Shown piece after piece: positions 11,601 to 25,129 of a stretch of 64,000 nt of DNA (positions within the stretch are counted from its first letter, which is position 1; each line of letters starts with the position of its first letter). The notes below the pieces were generated by a model. The model ran no database searches, was not told the DNA's origin, and saw nothing but the letters and a program-made list of their open reading frames with translations. A program made the translations under genes and the position numbers. Source of the DNA: Glycine soja (Eukaryota > Streptophyta > Magnoliopsida > Fabales > Fabaceae); assembly GCF_004193775.1 (NCBI RefSeq), contig NC_041019.1, positions 10,774,204-10,838,203 on the forward strand. Reading direction: 5' to 3'.

Positions 11601-12306
11601 GATTTAAGGAAAATATTGTTTATCGGTGTATGTATCTGAAGGTCAGTGGGAGTAAGGTTATTTTCTAATTCTGTATATTGATGATATCTTGCTTGCAGCA
11701 AACGATCTTGGTCTCTTCATGAGACTAAGAAATTTCTCTCTAGAAACTTTGAAGTGAAAGAAATGGGTGAGGTAAGTTATGTGATAGGGATAGAAATATT
11801 TCATAATAGATCACAAGGATTGTTAGGCTTATCTCAGAAAGTATATATATCGATAAAGTGCTAGAGAGATTCAAGATGGAAAGGTGTTTAACATTGTCTA
11901 TTCTAATTTAGAAATGAGACAGAGTTAGTCTCACACAATGTCCTAGAAATTATATGAAACGAAAACAAATGAAAGTAATTTTGTATGCATCAGTTGTTGT
12001 TGCATCTGAGAGCTGAATTTGTAGTATGTTTTGAGGCTACAATTCAGGCTAATTGGCTGCGGAACTTTATTTCAGGGCTAGGAATTGTCGACAGTATTGC
12101 TAGGCCGCTGAAAATGTATTGTGATAACTCCGCAACAATATTTTTTGTAAGAACAACAAGTACTCTAAGGGTGCTAAGCATATGAAATTGAGGTACTTTA
12201 TCGTGAAGGAAGAAGTTCAGAAACAAAGAGTGTCAATAGAACATATTAGCACAAACCTTATGATAGTTGACCCTTTGAATAAGGGATTATTGCCCAAGAC
12301 ATTATA
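8655..12306 (+). pseudogene. Degenerate copia gag-pol
   Basis: Pieces of the polyprotein appear in copia order. Gag remains around 8655-9120 (MKFDGSRTIYEHVIEMTNIA). From 9563 comes the GAG-pre-integrase region with the integrase zinc motif (LWHKRLGHIS then CVGCIKGK). Integrase core aspartates are seen in IVHTDICEPF and FITIIDDYSRYGYVYL near 10,160. Reverse transcriptase covers about 11,120-11,700 (KWVFKTKHDSHG, HQMDVKTAFLNGDLEK, ILYIDDILLAAND). RNase H remains near 11,990-12,300 (AEFVVCFEATIQA, LKMYCDNSATI). In-frame stops, frameshifts and loss of a clear zinc knuckle and protease make it non-coding. Any mobility must have come from enzymes supplied in trans. Confidence 0.9.
8754..9075 (+). 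repeat. 161-bp tandem duplication in copia gag
   Basis: GATAAGTCTGTTGCTGGGAC occurs at 8760 and again at 8921, and similarity continues through TTGGGAATATAATG. The second copy differs at a few sites. The duplication breaks the gag frame. Confidence 0.85.
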
Positions 12307-12743
12307 GAACATGTTGAAAGTATGGGCATTATTGTTATTGATGATCATTAAGTGTAATTTACCTTATGTAATTTTGCTGACACTCTGAGCTCAATTATGA
12401 TATGTTTCTGATTGCCTGTTCTCTATGTTTGCATGCATGTTTGTGTTAGAGTAATGTTAACAGGTTTTGTCTTGAAAGAAGACATTATGTTGGACCAATT
12501 ATGTACTCCTAACTTATGGTCATATTAAGGAGAAGGCTAATTTGTAGTACATGGGAGGGACTATGTCGATTAGATGATGTACAACCGCCATGACTTGAAT
12601 TGGTTCCTATTCTTAATCATGAAATTATGATGTACCCAATGTATAGAATAATTTAGTCAATTTTAATGCGCATTATGTTAGTTAATCTATTTATTTATTT
12701 AGTCCATAATGTTTATTAATGTCACATGAGCCAAGTGGGAGAA

Positions 12744-13211
12744 TGTAAGAATTAATGTCTCATGTGAGAGGCATGTGACTCATGTAGGGACTAATAAGTA
12801 AATAATTAACGATTAAGGGCTAAATTGTAATTGGACTTAATAGGAGAAGTTTCTAGAATTAACTGCTACTTGATGAGAGTAGTGGTTATAAAAGGGGTTT
12901 GATACCCACTAACGTAAAATAAGGTCCCCTTCCTGACCAGAAAGTGTTCTCTCTCACCCATAGTCATCACGAACGGAGAGAGGCAGAAAAGAAAGGCCTA
13001 AGGAAGTGAAATCTTATTTCTCTCCTCTTTCAAGGATATCAAAGTGCACTGGAGAGAAGTTCCTATGAAGAAAGATACAAGTCTTCCTATGGAGAAAGGT
13101 ACACATCATTATCTATTGTTGTTTATTGATTGTTTGTGAGAACCATAGGTTTCAAGATCCTGTTGTTTCCTATCATTGATAGTCTAGGAAACCCCTTAAT
13201 AATTTTTTACA
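12744..13211 (+). repeat. 3' LTR of copia element
   Basis: 468 bp, preceded by the polypurine tract AAGTGGGAGAA. 97.6% identical to the 5' LTR by my hand count. Confidence 0.95.
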
Positions 13212-13216
13212 TGATA

Positions 13217-15002
13217 TACATCATTGTTAGGAATCTAACATTTAGTAGAATAAGCTTAATGTGGTATTTAAACCAATTTTCTCATCTAATGAATTAGTCT
13301 GTTAGGTTAAGTTTTCCTCCCGTGGTTAAGTCCTAACTATTACCCTTGCAAGAAGTTTTGATTTTGCTTGCTGGCGCTATGGCCGGGTCTTTACTTCTAG
13401 TTTGATTTCTTTTTAGGACTTTTTGGGAGAGGATGGGGGTGCTTAGATTTTTCTTAGACCCCTTCAAAGAAAAAATAAAATAAAAAGAAATATCCCACTT
13501 ATATAGGTTGGTGTAGAGGGTCTGTTTGCATGTCGTCATTGCTGTCTTCTTCATTTAATTTTTTGGTTTTGATTTTCATAAATGTAATGTTTTTAGTTTT
13601 GATTTCTATCATCATTTAGTAATAAGATTACATGCTTTAAATGCCACATCAGCAACCACGGGTATATAATTAGTAAATCACAATTTTAGTCCCTTAAAAT
13701 GTGTAGCACTAACACATGTATTTGAAACCAACACCTTGATATTTTATGAATTACTAATTCCTACAGGACTACACCTTAGTCCAAAACTCCCCCCTCCCCC
13801 ACCCTCCCTTCTCAAAGCAATTGTATTAATTTCATGTGATTTTATCTCTCTATTTCAGGAACAAAACAGAATTGAGCCAATAGTTTCAATTTCAATGACA
13901 TGAGGCTAGAAAATTATAATGCTCCAACTCCTTGATCCCATTTTTAAATAAAATAAATCCTAGATCCCAAACTTGCGCCCGGGTTCTAATAAAATCTGTT
14001 AGTTCAAATTGAAAACAGTTTTACCTTGGATCAAAAGTCCTGAAAATGAATATTCAAAGAAAATATTAATTGGGACATGATAAGCAATAAACACAAATAA
14101 TACATAAATATTTAGATATAAATATTAGGAGTTTAATGTTCATGCACTAACTGTGTAAAATAATTTTATACTGTCATCCAATCACAAATTACCATTTAAA
14201 TTACTTTAAAATAAATATTTTAAAAGTTAACAAACTTATCATACATGATAGGTTATGATTAGATGACTGTAAAAAAAATTATACTATCAGTGCATAACCT
14301 TTTCTTCTATTAGTTTGATTGATAATACCAATATCACCATAATAATTTCTTGAAAGATAGAAACTTCAAACAGAGTCCTTCAAATTCCATTAACCAATCA
14401 ATTATTACTAGGATCCTTGTGCAACACACACACACACACAAGGTAAATAAATAATCACATAAATTTAATCAAACTTGAACTTAAATTAGAAAAGACAACA
14501 AAGTTAAGTTGTGTGTGCAGGAAGCTACACACGAAAAGGAGCCACCCCTATAAAGGAACTAAGGCAACAAGAGTCTTTCTGAGAGCAAGAGTTCTAGCAA
14601 TCCCTGGAGACCACACCACTGTTTCCCATACTTAGGCACTGACATAAAAAAATCCTTTAAATATAGATATGGTGCATTAAATATGAAGGGAAAAAATTGA
14701 ATTCCAATGCTACCATATAATTCTAATTTAATTTACAAACCGTCACTATAATTTAAATATTTGGGTTAACAAAATCATTCACAACTTGGAATTAAGTCTA
14801 ATGAATGAAACTCATGCTTGATTTGTAATGTTTAAATTTCTTGTGACTATTGACTAGATGAATGAAAATTTTTCAACAAAACAGAAATTACAAAAACTGG
14901 CAATCACCAATTAAATTGATAAATGCCATTTTGAACCAAAACCAGAGAAAAATGTAGTAGAGTAGTAATAGTTGTGCACCTGTATGGTGAGGCAGAGGCA
15001 CA
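13217..15002. other. Intergenic, no gene recognised
   Basis: AT-rich sequence between the copia element and the resistance-gene remnant. A short (CA)n tract lies near 14,426-14,440. No conserved coding sequence was seen on either strand. Confidence 0.6.
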
Positions 15003-18000
15003 CTAAATGAACCCCAAATACTTGGGGCAATATTTTATGATCAGGTGACAATTTTGGGGTTCATACCAAGGGAAAGTCCTAGTGAGAGTTGACAACTTAT
15101 TGAGTTTTAGCAAACCTAGACTTGGAAACAATAAATGCTTATCATGATTGTCATCAACAGCCACCCTTGCACATTCTTCTTCACTTGTAGGTTTATGTTC
15201 AAATTTAACAATCTTCTTTAGTTGAAAGCAAGATTCTATGTATAGAAAATGCAATGAAGAACAATGAAAAGCAACAGAATTAGGGAATATGCATTTCAAT
15301 TTGTTGCATAATGTGATTCTAATGTTGTGAATTTTTTGGAGACAAACAGGTTCAGAAAAAGCATATATCTTTTCATCTTGCCCTGCTTCCTCTGAATTGA
15401 AAGAAAATATTTCTTCCAATTCATTGCACTCCTGTACAGTTAGACTTTCCAACTCTGGCAGACTTCTAACAATGATCATGGAGAATAATTTTTTCAATTT
15501 GTTGCATCTTCCAATTTCAATTCTCTATAGTGTGGGGAAATAAACTTGTTGGGGAGCCATTGACATGTTTCTAAGTGGTTTTGCTTCTGAAGAAATTATA
15601 TCCTCCAGTTCATTGCAGTCCTATACACCCAGGAGATTTAACTTTGGAAATCTTGATAAAATGATTGGCGAGAAAATGTTTTTCAATTTGCTGCATTTCC
15701 TTATCACAATATTTGTGAGCTAGGGAAATCTAACTTGATGAGAAGGATCCGATAGGTTTCTAAGTCGCTTTGCTTCCATTAAATATGGAGAAATTTTGGC
15801 CTCCAAATTGTTGCAATCGCCAACAAATAGGGTGTGCAAGTTTGGCAGTCTGGATACAATTTCTGCAAAGAAGATTGTTTTCAATTTGTTGCATCGCTCG
15901 ACCCAAATACTTTCCAGCTTAGGGAAATATTTGTTTTGGGAAGAAGAAAATAACTTTTTATGTTTTTCTACTTCCCTTGAACCTAAATTAATTATTTTCT
16001 CACATTCATTGCAGTCCCGTACTTGTAGATTATGTAACTTGGGCAGGCTGGTAACAACTGTTGCGGAAAATACTATTTTTAGTTTGTTGCAATTTTCAAT
16101 ATGAATAGTTTCCAATTTGGGGAAACAAACTTGTTGGGAAGGTGCAGATAGATTTCTTTGTTTTCTTGCTTCCTCTGAATCTGGAGAAATTATTTCTTGC
16201 CATTCATCGCAATCATATATAAATACTACTACCAACTCTAGTAGGCTTGTAACAATGGTTGTGGAGAAGATTTTTTTTCAATTTGTCGCATTTTTTTATC
16301 ACAATCCTCTGTAGCATAGGGAAACAACTTTGTTGGGAAGGATCATCTAGGTTTCTAAGTTGTCTTACTCCCATAGAATCTAAAGAAATTATTTCCTCTC
16401 ATTCATTGCAGTCTGTCACAATCAGATGCTCCAACCTTGGCAGTCTAGTAACAATGGTTGCAGAGAAAATTGCTTTCAGTTTGGGGAAACAAACTTGTTG
16501 GAAAGGCACAAATTGGTTTCTAAGTTGTCTTGCTTCCTGTGAATCCCAGGAAATTATTTCATCCCATTCACTACAGTCCTTTACAAACAATTGCTCCAAC
16601 ATTGTCAGTCTTGTAACAATGGTTGAAGAGAAAATTTCTTTCAATCTGTTGCAACCTTCAATCTCAATCTTCCTCAGTCTAGGGAAACATATTTGATGAG
16701 AGGGAGCAGAAACATTTCTAAGTTCACTTGCTTCCTCTGAATCTAAGGAAATTATTTTCTCCCATTCATCGCAATCCTTTACAACCAATTGTTCCAACAT
16801 TGGTAAGACTTTAACAATGAAAACGGAGAACATTCTCTTAAATTTGGAGCATCTTTCAATGCTAATACTTGCCAGTTTTGGAAAGTAAACTTGTTCAGAA
16901 GGAACAGATAAATTTTTAAGTTGTCCAGCCTCATCTGAATCCAAGGAAATTATTTCCTCCAATTCATTGTAGTCCTTTACAATCAATAGCTCCAACTCTA
17001 GTAGGCTTGTGACAATGGTTGTAGAGAAAATTGCTTTCAATTTGTTGCATTTTTCAACCTTAATCTTCTTCAATTTGGGGAAACAAACTTCTTGGGGAGA
17101 AGCGGATAGGTTTCTATTTTGTCTTGCTTCCGCTGAATCTAAAGAAACTATGCCCTCCCAGTCATTTCAGTTCTTTACAACTATTTGTTCCAACTCCAAA
17201 AGGCTTGTAAGACTGGTTGCAAAGAAGATTGTTTTCAACTTTTTGCAACTTTGAATCTCAATCCTTTGCAGTTTTGGGAAACTAATTTGTTTGGAATGTG
17301 AAGACATGGTTCAAACTTGTCTTGTTTCCTCTAAATCTAAAGAAATTATTTCCATCCACTTGTTGCCGTCCTTTACAATCAACTCAAGCAACTCAGGTAG
17401 GCTTGTAACGATTACCATGCTAAAGATATTTTTCAATGAGTTGCATCTTTCAATATGGATGGCTCTTACTTCAGGGAAATAGTCATGACTGTGAAGAAGA
17501 TAAAGGTTTCAAAATTGTCCTGCTTGATCTGAATCTAGAAAAGTTATTTCCAGCCATTTGTCGCAGTTGTTTACAACTAGTTGCTGCAACTTTGGTAGGC
17601 TTGTAACAGTGGTAGCAGAGAAGATTCTTTTCAATTTGTTGCAGCTCTCAATGCTAATCTTTCCAAGTTTGGGTAAAAATTGCAGGAAAGGATCACTTAC
17701 ATTTCTATGCTTCTGTGCTTCCTCGGAATCTAAAGAAATTATTTCCTCCAAGTTGTTGCAATTGCATATGGACAACTCCATCAACTCTACTAGGCTTGAA
17801 ACAATGGTTGCAAAAAAGATTGTTTTCAATTTGTTGCAACTTTTTATCTCAATCACACCCAATTTGGGAAAGGAAACTTGTTGAGATGGAAAAGATAGGT
17901 TTGGGAATAGTCTAGCTTTGTTTGAAGAAATAATTTCCACCAATTCATTGCAATCGTGTACAAAAAGCTCTCTAAACTCTGGGAGGCTTGAAATCATGCT

Positions 18001-18160
18001 TGGGAAGAAGATTTTTCTTGATTTGTTTGATCCTTTAATTAAGATCTTCCTTAGTTTGGGGAAAACTGATTCAAAAGGAGCATACAAGTATCTGAGTTGT
18101 CCTTCTTCCTTTGAATCCAAGCAAACTATTTCCTCCAATTCATTGCAGTCATAGGTACTT
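15003..18160 (-). repeat. Array of ~15 tandem 66-codon LRR modules
   Basis: The DNA repeats with a period of about 190-200 bp. The codons for the 'DCNELEEI' motif recur (plus-strand positions near 15421, 15611, 15810, 16006, 16203, 16402, 16567, 16768, 16964, 17160, 17360, 17558, 17755, 17945 and 18140). Each module encodes two LRRs, roughly FPKLxxIxIExCNKLKxIF and LPxLExLxVxDCNELEEI, followed by SLDSEEA. The step 16402 to 16567 is about 30 bp short, a deletion within one module. Strong similarity between modules points to recent unequal exchange. Confidence 0.85.
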
Positions 18161-19357
18161 GTCAAGCCCTCTTGAACATCAATTGATTCAGAAGTTTTTA
18201 GTCTTAAAAATGCCAATTCCCAACTGGTACAAGTCTTCCCATTTAAAGTTCTTGCCACTGTCACAATGGCAACAAGCAGTCCTTTACATTTGTCAAAAAC
18301 TCTCTTTGCTACCTCTCTTAATTCTTCTGGAGAAGCATCATCTATTTGTGCAAGTTGCTTGAACAATGTCCAACCTTCATATTCATTTAGCATAAAGAGC
18401 TCAATCATGCTTTTGCAATTCATTGAAATGCAAATTTCTTGGTTGCGCGTAGTGAGGAGGATGCAACATCTCTTGTGATTCTCATTTAATGGAATCCCTA
18501 TAGCTTCCAAGTCCAGCTTCTCCCATACACCATCCAAGATTATGAGAATCTTCTCAGTCTTTTACCTGTGAGATAATCGTAATGCCCTGCCAAGTTCAGT
18601 CTCTTCCGCCAGTGAGAAAGTCAAGTGATCAGCAATTTGGCCTTGAATATCTCTCACTTTGGCATCTTGAGATACAATTGTCATAACCACCTTGTCAAAA
18701 AGCTTTGACTCCTCTACTTGTTTCCCCACCACTCTTGCTGAAGTGCTTTTACTTGAACCTCTCATGCCAACCACTCCAATCAAATTCCTCCTCTCATTTT
18801 GAATTGCCTTCAGTAACTCTTCATAAGTTGGCTTCCTAGAATCCAAGGCCACAAAGTCTTTGGGAAAGAAGTAATTCATGCTTGAGAGTTCAACGGGGTG
18901 CGAAAATGGCTTGAATTATTTGTTGTTGAGCAAATTCATTTGTTGTGCCATGCATATCACCTCTTTTGCTAGAGAATAATTAAATGTCATGCTCAAACAG
19001 CCTAGGCTTTCTTGCACCCTTTCTTCCAGCCTCTGCGCATCTTCGAGAACCTTCTCCACATCATTCAGCCACTCTTCAACTGGTTGCACAATCATCTCTG
19101 CATTTGTAGTGGCTTCTTTAGCATGTTCTTTCATATGCTCCAATGTCTTCTCTAACCCTCTCTTTGATTTTCGAAAATCAATAACAGTTTTGTTTTTTTT
19201 TTAATGGCCAAAATTATAATAATATATAATAGAAGATACATAGTACCAGAGGTACTACAAGAAGCCACAGGAGGTAGGATCTCCTGGGACGTAAAAGTTA
19301 TTAAAATTATCCAACATCCCAACATAAACAATACAACCCAACCCAATAACACAAACA

Positions 19358-22300
19358 CTACTTAAAAGCCAAAGCCATAGATGAGGACCATTGGTGAAAA
19401 GGAACAGTAAAATCCTTTTCCCACCCCCTCATCCAAGACCAAGAGAGGAAAATTGTATCATCCAACAGCTTCGAGATGACAAAAGGATGATTGTTGAAGA
19501 TAATGTCATTTCTGAGCTTCCATATTGATGTTGTAGCTGCTATCCACCAAATTTTCCACCTTCTGTTAGTATCCTTCAATCCTGACATGGGAGAGTGCTG
19601 GAGGAAATTATCCATAGGCCTACAATGGAGCACTCTAGGTTCCTTAACCCATGAGTGAAATTCCCACCATAGAGGCATAACTTTATGACACAAGAAGAAT
19701 AAGTGAGAGGCACATTCAGCTTTGTTTTGACAAAAGGGGCATAGATCATTTTCAATGGTAACATGCCTCCAAATTAAATTATCCTTAGTGGGTAATCTTT
19801 CCCATAGAAGTCTCCAAGCAAAAACTAGGGCTCTAGGAGGGATTTTGATGTTCCATAGGTGCTGGAAACCAAGAGACTGATCTTCATCAAGATGTTCAGC
19901 TTTGACATGAAGATAGGCAAAATTAGTAGAGAAAATTCCTTTAGGGTCAGCTCCCCACACCCAAGAGTCTTTCAAAGATGCAGATGGACTAATTGCAGCA
20001 GTTTGATCAATAAACTTTGAGGCTCTTCCCATTTCATTATCAAACAGATTGCGCCTCCAAGAAAAGCTCCATTCCCACCCAGATTCACAAAAGGATCCCA
20101 TGCTTGCCACTGTCTGAAGTTTTTGAGATGAGACTTGATATAACTCAGGGAATTTATATTTTAGCCTTGTCCCTCCTTCCACCCAAGAGTCCTCCCAAAA
20201 AAGAATTTGATCACCCCTACCCAGCTTCCAAATTAACTGCTTTGAAGCATCTACCATACTGTTGTGATTAATTGTGGACCTCAAATCAGACCACTAGTAT
20301 GAGAATTTCTGCCTTGTGGACCCCTCATGTAAGCCTCTCCATCCCCTGTACTTTGAAATTAAAATTCTATTCCACAGTTGATTTGGGTGCTGAAACATCA
20401 TCCATTTCCATTTGATTAGGAGAGCTTTGTTGAAAGCTTTAATGTCTTTAACTCCCAATCCTCCCCTTTCTCTAGCAGCACACACTTGACTCCAAGCCAC
20501 CCAAGCTATCTTCTTCCCTTCTTGGTTACCACCCCAAAGAAAATTTCTTTGAATGGTAGTGAGCTTGTTAATCACTCCTGAAGGGGCCCTGAAAAAAGAC
20601 ATGTAAAACAAGGGCAGAGCTGTTAAGACAACATTAGTTAGGGTGATTCTACCAGCCATTGATATACTTCTCTGCCTCCATTTGTTCAATCTAGCCTCGA
20701 ATTTATTGATAATAGGTTCCCACACCACCTTCCTTCTCGGATTAACACCTATAAGCAGCCCTAGGTAGCAAAAAGGAAGTTGTAGTGGTCCACAGTTCAA
20801 GAAATCAGCAGCACATCTGATCCACTGTTCAGACTGACCAATTGCTCCGAGTTGGCTCTTAGCAAAATTGATTCTCAGGCCAGAAGCTATTTCAAAGCTT
20901 CTAAGAATAGCCTTGATAACACTAACATTCTCCATAGAAGCTTCCCCAAAGAAGATGGTGTCATCCGCAAACTGGAGAATATTCACTGGGACCTTGTTCT
21001 TCCCTACCATAAAGCTGTGAAATAAGTTTCTAGACACTGCTTCCCTCATCAATCCTGTTAACCCTTCAGCAACCAAGACAAATAATAAAGGGGCCAAGGG
21101 ATCCCCTTGTCTCAATCCCCTTTGAGGCTTAAATTCTTCAGTTGGGCTTCCATTTACAAGGATGGATATTGAGGCTGATGTAAGGCATCCTTTAACCCTG
21201 CCAATCCACTTTTCATGGAACCCCATTCTTCTCATCATATAAAAGAGGAATTGCCAGGACACAGAGTCATAAGCTTTTTCAAAATCCACTTTAAACACCA
21301 AGCAAGGTTTCTTTAGCCTCCTAGCCTCCTCAACCACCTCACTAGCAATCAAGACTCCATGTAACAGCTGTCTGCCCTTAACAAATGCTGACTGTCTTTC
21401 ATCAACAAGGTGATTCAGAACCTTACTTAGCCTATTAGATAGGATTTTAGCAATAATCTTGTATACACATCCTATAAGGGATATGGGTCTGAAGTGACTA
21501 ATATGTTGAGGATCCCTAAGCTTAGGAATAAGAGCAATGAATGAAGAATTAAGGCCCTTAGGAAAAGCAGCACTCACATGAAATTCTGCTAAAAACCTTA
21601 AGAAATCAGGTTTCAGCTCATTCCAAAAATGCTTGATAAATCTAAAATTAAGCCCATCTGGCCCTGGGCTTTTGTCATTGCCACAGGCCCACACTGCAGA
21701 ATATATCTCCTCCTCTTTAAATGGCTCAACCATCAAATCTCTCTAGATTGGATGCAGGACATTAAAAGCAACTCCATCTAAGTTGGGTCTGAGCATATGA
21801 GGTTCAGAAAATCTGCTCTGAAAATGATGCATTACCTCAGCCTTAATCATGTTAGGGTTTTCTACCCAAGAACCATCAATCAGCAGTCCCCTCACAGCAT
21901 TTCTCCTTCTGCTGTAATTAATAATTTTGTGAAAATATGAAGTATTTCTGTCTCCCTCTTTAATCCACTTTCTTCTAGATTTCTGTCTTACAAAGGACTC
22001 ATGGATAGTTTCCTTTTCCCAAAGATCAGCTTGAGTCTTCTTGACCTCTTGGATTTTCTGATCAGAAGGTTGTGCTGATAGTGAGTTCTCCAGATCATTT
22101 AGCTTTTGCTGAATCTGCTTGACTTTGTTACCCAAGTCTCCAAAGTTTTCTTTACTCCAGTTTTTCAATCTTTGCTTGAGGGTCTGAAGTTTGCATTTCA
22201 ACACATATCCACCCCACCTTGTAGGTTGAGATTCAGACCAACAATCCCTCACCACCTTGTGATAATCTTTGTTCATTAACCAACCATCATACACCTTAAA

Positions 22301-23031
22301 AGGCTTAGGGCCCCAATCAATGCATTTAGATTGCATAATGATAGGACAGTGATCAGAATAATTTCTTTCAAGGATAAATTGAGAGCTATCAGGCCACTTA
22401 GATAACCATGCATCAGAGACCAGCACCCTATCTAGTTTGCTTTTATAGGATCCATTTGGCCTAAACCAGGTAAACAGCTTACCCACACAGGGGATATCAT
22501 CAACCTCCATATCGTGTAGCCAATCATTGAATTCAGTTATCAGATTAGAATCTGAATTACTATGATTGTTACCCAATCTTTTAGAGGGATGTCTGATACA
22601 ATTAAAATTCCCTACAAGACACCAACAATCCACTTGAGATTGAAGCTTCCTTGTACTCAAAGACTGCCATAACTGTCTTTTACCTTCTAAATCATAGGGA
22701 GCATAAATATTAGCCACAACCACTCTCTTCATCTCATCCATCCAAACCCCTTCCAACAGAATCAGACCCTTTTCTGATAGTCTGAAATCAACCTTAAATT
22801 TTTTATTATTCCAAATACATAACATCCCCCAGCAGTGTTCACAGCTGGATACCATTCCCAAGCAAAATTTGGGTGTCCCCACAAGGCTTGAGCAATTGCC
22901 TTATCAAGAGAATCCCTCTTAGTTTCTTGCAAACAAAGTAGATCCACCTTATGCTTCCCAACCAAATTCCTGATAGAGGCTCATTTAATACCTCTACCCA
23001 ACCCTCTAATGTTATAGGATAGGATATTCAT
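19358..23031 (-). pseudogene. LINE ORF2: endonuclease, reverse transcriptase, zf-RVT
   Basis: Begins MNILSYNIRGLGRGIK at 23031, followed at once by TGA (probably from CGA, Arg). The endonuclease shows LLCLQETK, VVVANIYAP, CLVGNFNCIRHP and NYSDHCPI; a frameshift near 22,800-22,880 splits it. The frame then runs to a TAG at 21740-21742 and continues as reverse transcriptase: ALIPKL, FRPISLIGCVYKIIAKIL, VFKVDFEKAYDSVSW, RGLRQGDPLAPLLF and the catalytic FADD in ILQFADDTIFF. A TAG at 20294-20296 precedes the C-terminal zf-RVT (FAWRLLWERLPT, CPFCQ, ESCASHLFFLC-like). It would act in nuclear target-primed reverse transcription if intact. Confidence 0.9.
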
Positions 23032-23341
23032 GTATGAGCTTTCATATTCCCCAACTCCATAGCTTTCTTTCTGTCCCTGGATTCCATATTAGCATAATGT
23101 TGAATGAATTCAGAGTGTTCTGTTTCAGCCTCCACGCCTATTCTTTTTCCAACATCCCATAGTTGTTGGGCCTCCTCCATCACCTCTGTGCTACATATAA
23201 TCTTGCTTTTTAACCTGTTGTCTGCCTCAAGCTGGCTCGGGTTGTGGGTCTTGTCTCATTTGTCAGTAATGGCCTCCATGTCATCATCTTCTTCTTGTAA
23301 ATGGAGTTGCTTTTCCACAGATTGCATGTTACGGGGTTTAT

Positions 23342-25129
23342 TCAGGGGGTGTCTTTGTCTAACATAGACTTTAGAGTATTTATCTGGTGTCTCTTTAGGG
23401 TGTTGGGCTGCAGGACAATTTTTTTCTTATTGCACCTCTCAGACATCAGTAATGGGCCCAAGTTATGACTGGGCCCAACACCAGCACTAGACTGCTTGGG
23501 GTACAGGTCCGAATGGGGTTGAAGGCACCTTATTTCTCCCTCTGCTTCCCCATTATAATATATTTTAGAAGTCACTTTATCTCCTTCATTCAAATTATTT
23601 CCTTGTTGTTGACTGTTTTCTTTTCGAGCAACAGTCTGAGCCATTGTCACAGGTTGCCATTTTAGTGAAAACCTTCTCGTTATCCGTTGCTGCCCAGCTA
23701 GGTTCAAGGTCAACCTTTGCCAAATTAGGATCGTGAATCTCCTCATTGATACCTTCTACCTCATCACTATGGGTATCGTGATATTGGGTTTTACCCGTTG
23801 GACCGATTTCACGACAGTACCCATCAGTCTCTTCCCCTGACCACTGGTTATTGCGGAAACCCGGTTTGTTGGATAATTCCGGCGAGAAGGAGAAGTTAGT
23901 ATCCTTATCGTCGTCGGCGCCGCCAATGTCTCCGCCGTCATCCGAAGTTATCTCCTCCGACCAGTCGTCGGAAAGCCCCATACTAGGATCCAAACCACCC
24001 TGTTGTTAGGCCAACACCCCGGCCTCCATTTCTCTAGAGAGTAGAAGAGTGAGTTGCCATTCTCTTTCTCCGTTTGGATGATGAGTTGGGCTTTTTCATC
24101 CGATACCCCAGAGAAGAGAATCATGTCATCTCCGAGAAATCTGGTACGAACATTGTACCCCAATTCCCAAGAAATACGATCTTCTAGAGTCTCCACTGCC
24201 ATAACCTCCTTTAATTTCCCCACCCAAGCATCATTACACCAGAGTCCCCTACCTGCGTACGGGGTAAGCATTATAGATGGTATTACAGCTTCGTTGCTCC
24301 TCTTATGGCCTGAAAGCTTCCCCATAGTCGTCACTTCCACATACGATCTCCGATAGGGATCAGTGGGAGCATCGCAGAGTTTGGGAGACATGTTAATGAG
24401 GTTTCTTCCAATAATAGTGTTTTGTTGCATCCCTTCAGCCCTTGCTGTCCTCATGAACCTAGGTAAGTTGACAAACAGTTTATGCTCATTGATGAAGATA
24501 TTGTCCAACTTCACCTCCAAACCTTTTGCGTCCGAGACTCCCTTGAAACGCACGAAACCATATCTTCTACCTTCCCTATTGTGCCTTTTCGCTATGTAAA
24601 CTTCTCTCACATCACCCCATTTTTTAAAATGCTTCCACAACAACTCTTCATCAGCTTCGTCAGGAAAATGGGTGAAGTAGTATGATGTAATGTCATCCTT
24701 GTCCCTCCAGTTGATATGGTAACGTGTAGGTTTACCCCTTGCCACTAGGTGCTGCGTTTGATTGTCAGCCTTCAGGGTCTTCTTCAAACCTTTCGCGGTC
24801 TTTTTACTAATCACCTTAGTCCATACTCCTTCGTCATCACCAACATTGTCCCATCCATAGTTGTTGAAGTGCATCCCGACAATTGGTTTTTCCTTTCGAT
24901 CCATGCTTCTCCACCTTCTTGTCCATCTACTGTTTGCTCTAGGAGAGGCTCTGCCTCTCAACCTATCTCCAAGGTCCTTACGATGAAGCTTATACTCTCT
25001 AGGATGGTGTTTTTCACTCTCCCTCGTTCTCACTCTCTCGCTTCCTCTCCCTCTCCCTCTGTCATGCTCTCTACGTCTCTCTCTTACTCTGTGTCTCCCT
25101 CTCTCTCTCTCTGTTACTCTCTCTCTCAT
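23342..25129 (-). pseudogene. LINE ORF1: RRM-type RNA-binding protein
   Basis: The ATG at 25129 opens an Arg/Glu-rich low-complexity N-terminus, then a linker and an RRM around residues 140-240 (YYFTHFPDEADEELLWKHF, GRRYGFVRFKG). A tail of about 150 residues follows. The frame breaks near 24,000 and again near 23,700, after which acidic and Gln-rich sequence continues. RRM-bearing ORF1 proteins are usual in plant L1 elements, where they coat the RNA. Confidence 0.8.

Larger units (their letters stand above)
6686..13211 (+). mobile_element. Complete but coding-dead Ty1/copia retrotransposon (6.5 kb)
   Basis: Both LTRs are 468 bp and start TGTAAGAATTAATG. The target duplication TGATA is perfect (6681-6685 and 13212-13216). 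A tRNA-iMet primer site (7156-7167) and a polypurine tract (about 12,733-12,743) are intact. I counted 11 differences between the LTRs (2.4%), ten of them transitions; at the commonly used 1.3e-8 substitutions per site per year this is roughly 0.9 million years. The internal order gag, integrase, reverse transcriptase, RNase H marks the copia superfamily, but many stops and frame breaks disrupt it. A 1.5-kb leader precedes gag. Confidence 0.95.

Noticed and set aside
15796..18478. Plus-strand open frames across the LRR array
   Set aside because: They mirror the repeat period of the minus-strand LRR modules and have no independent support.
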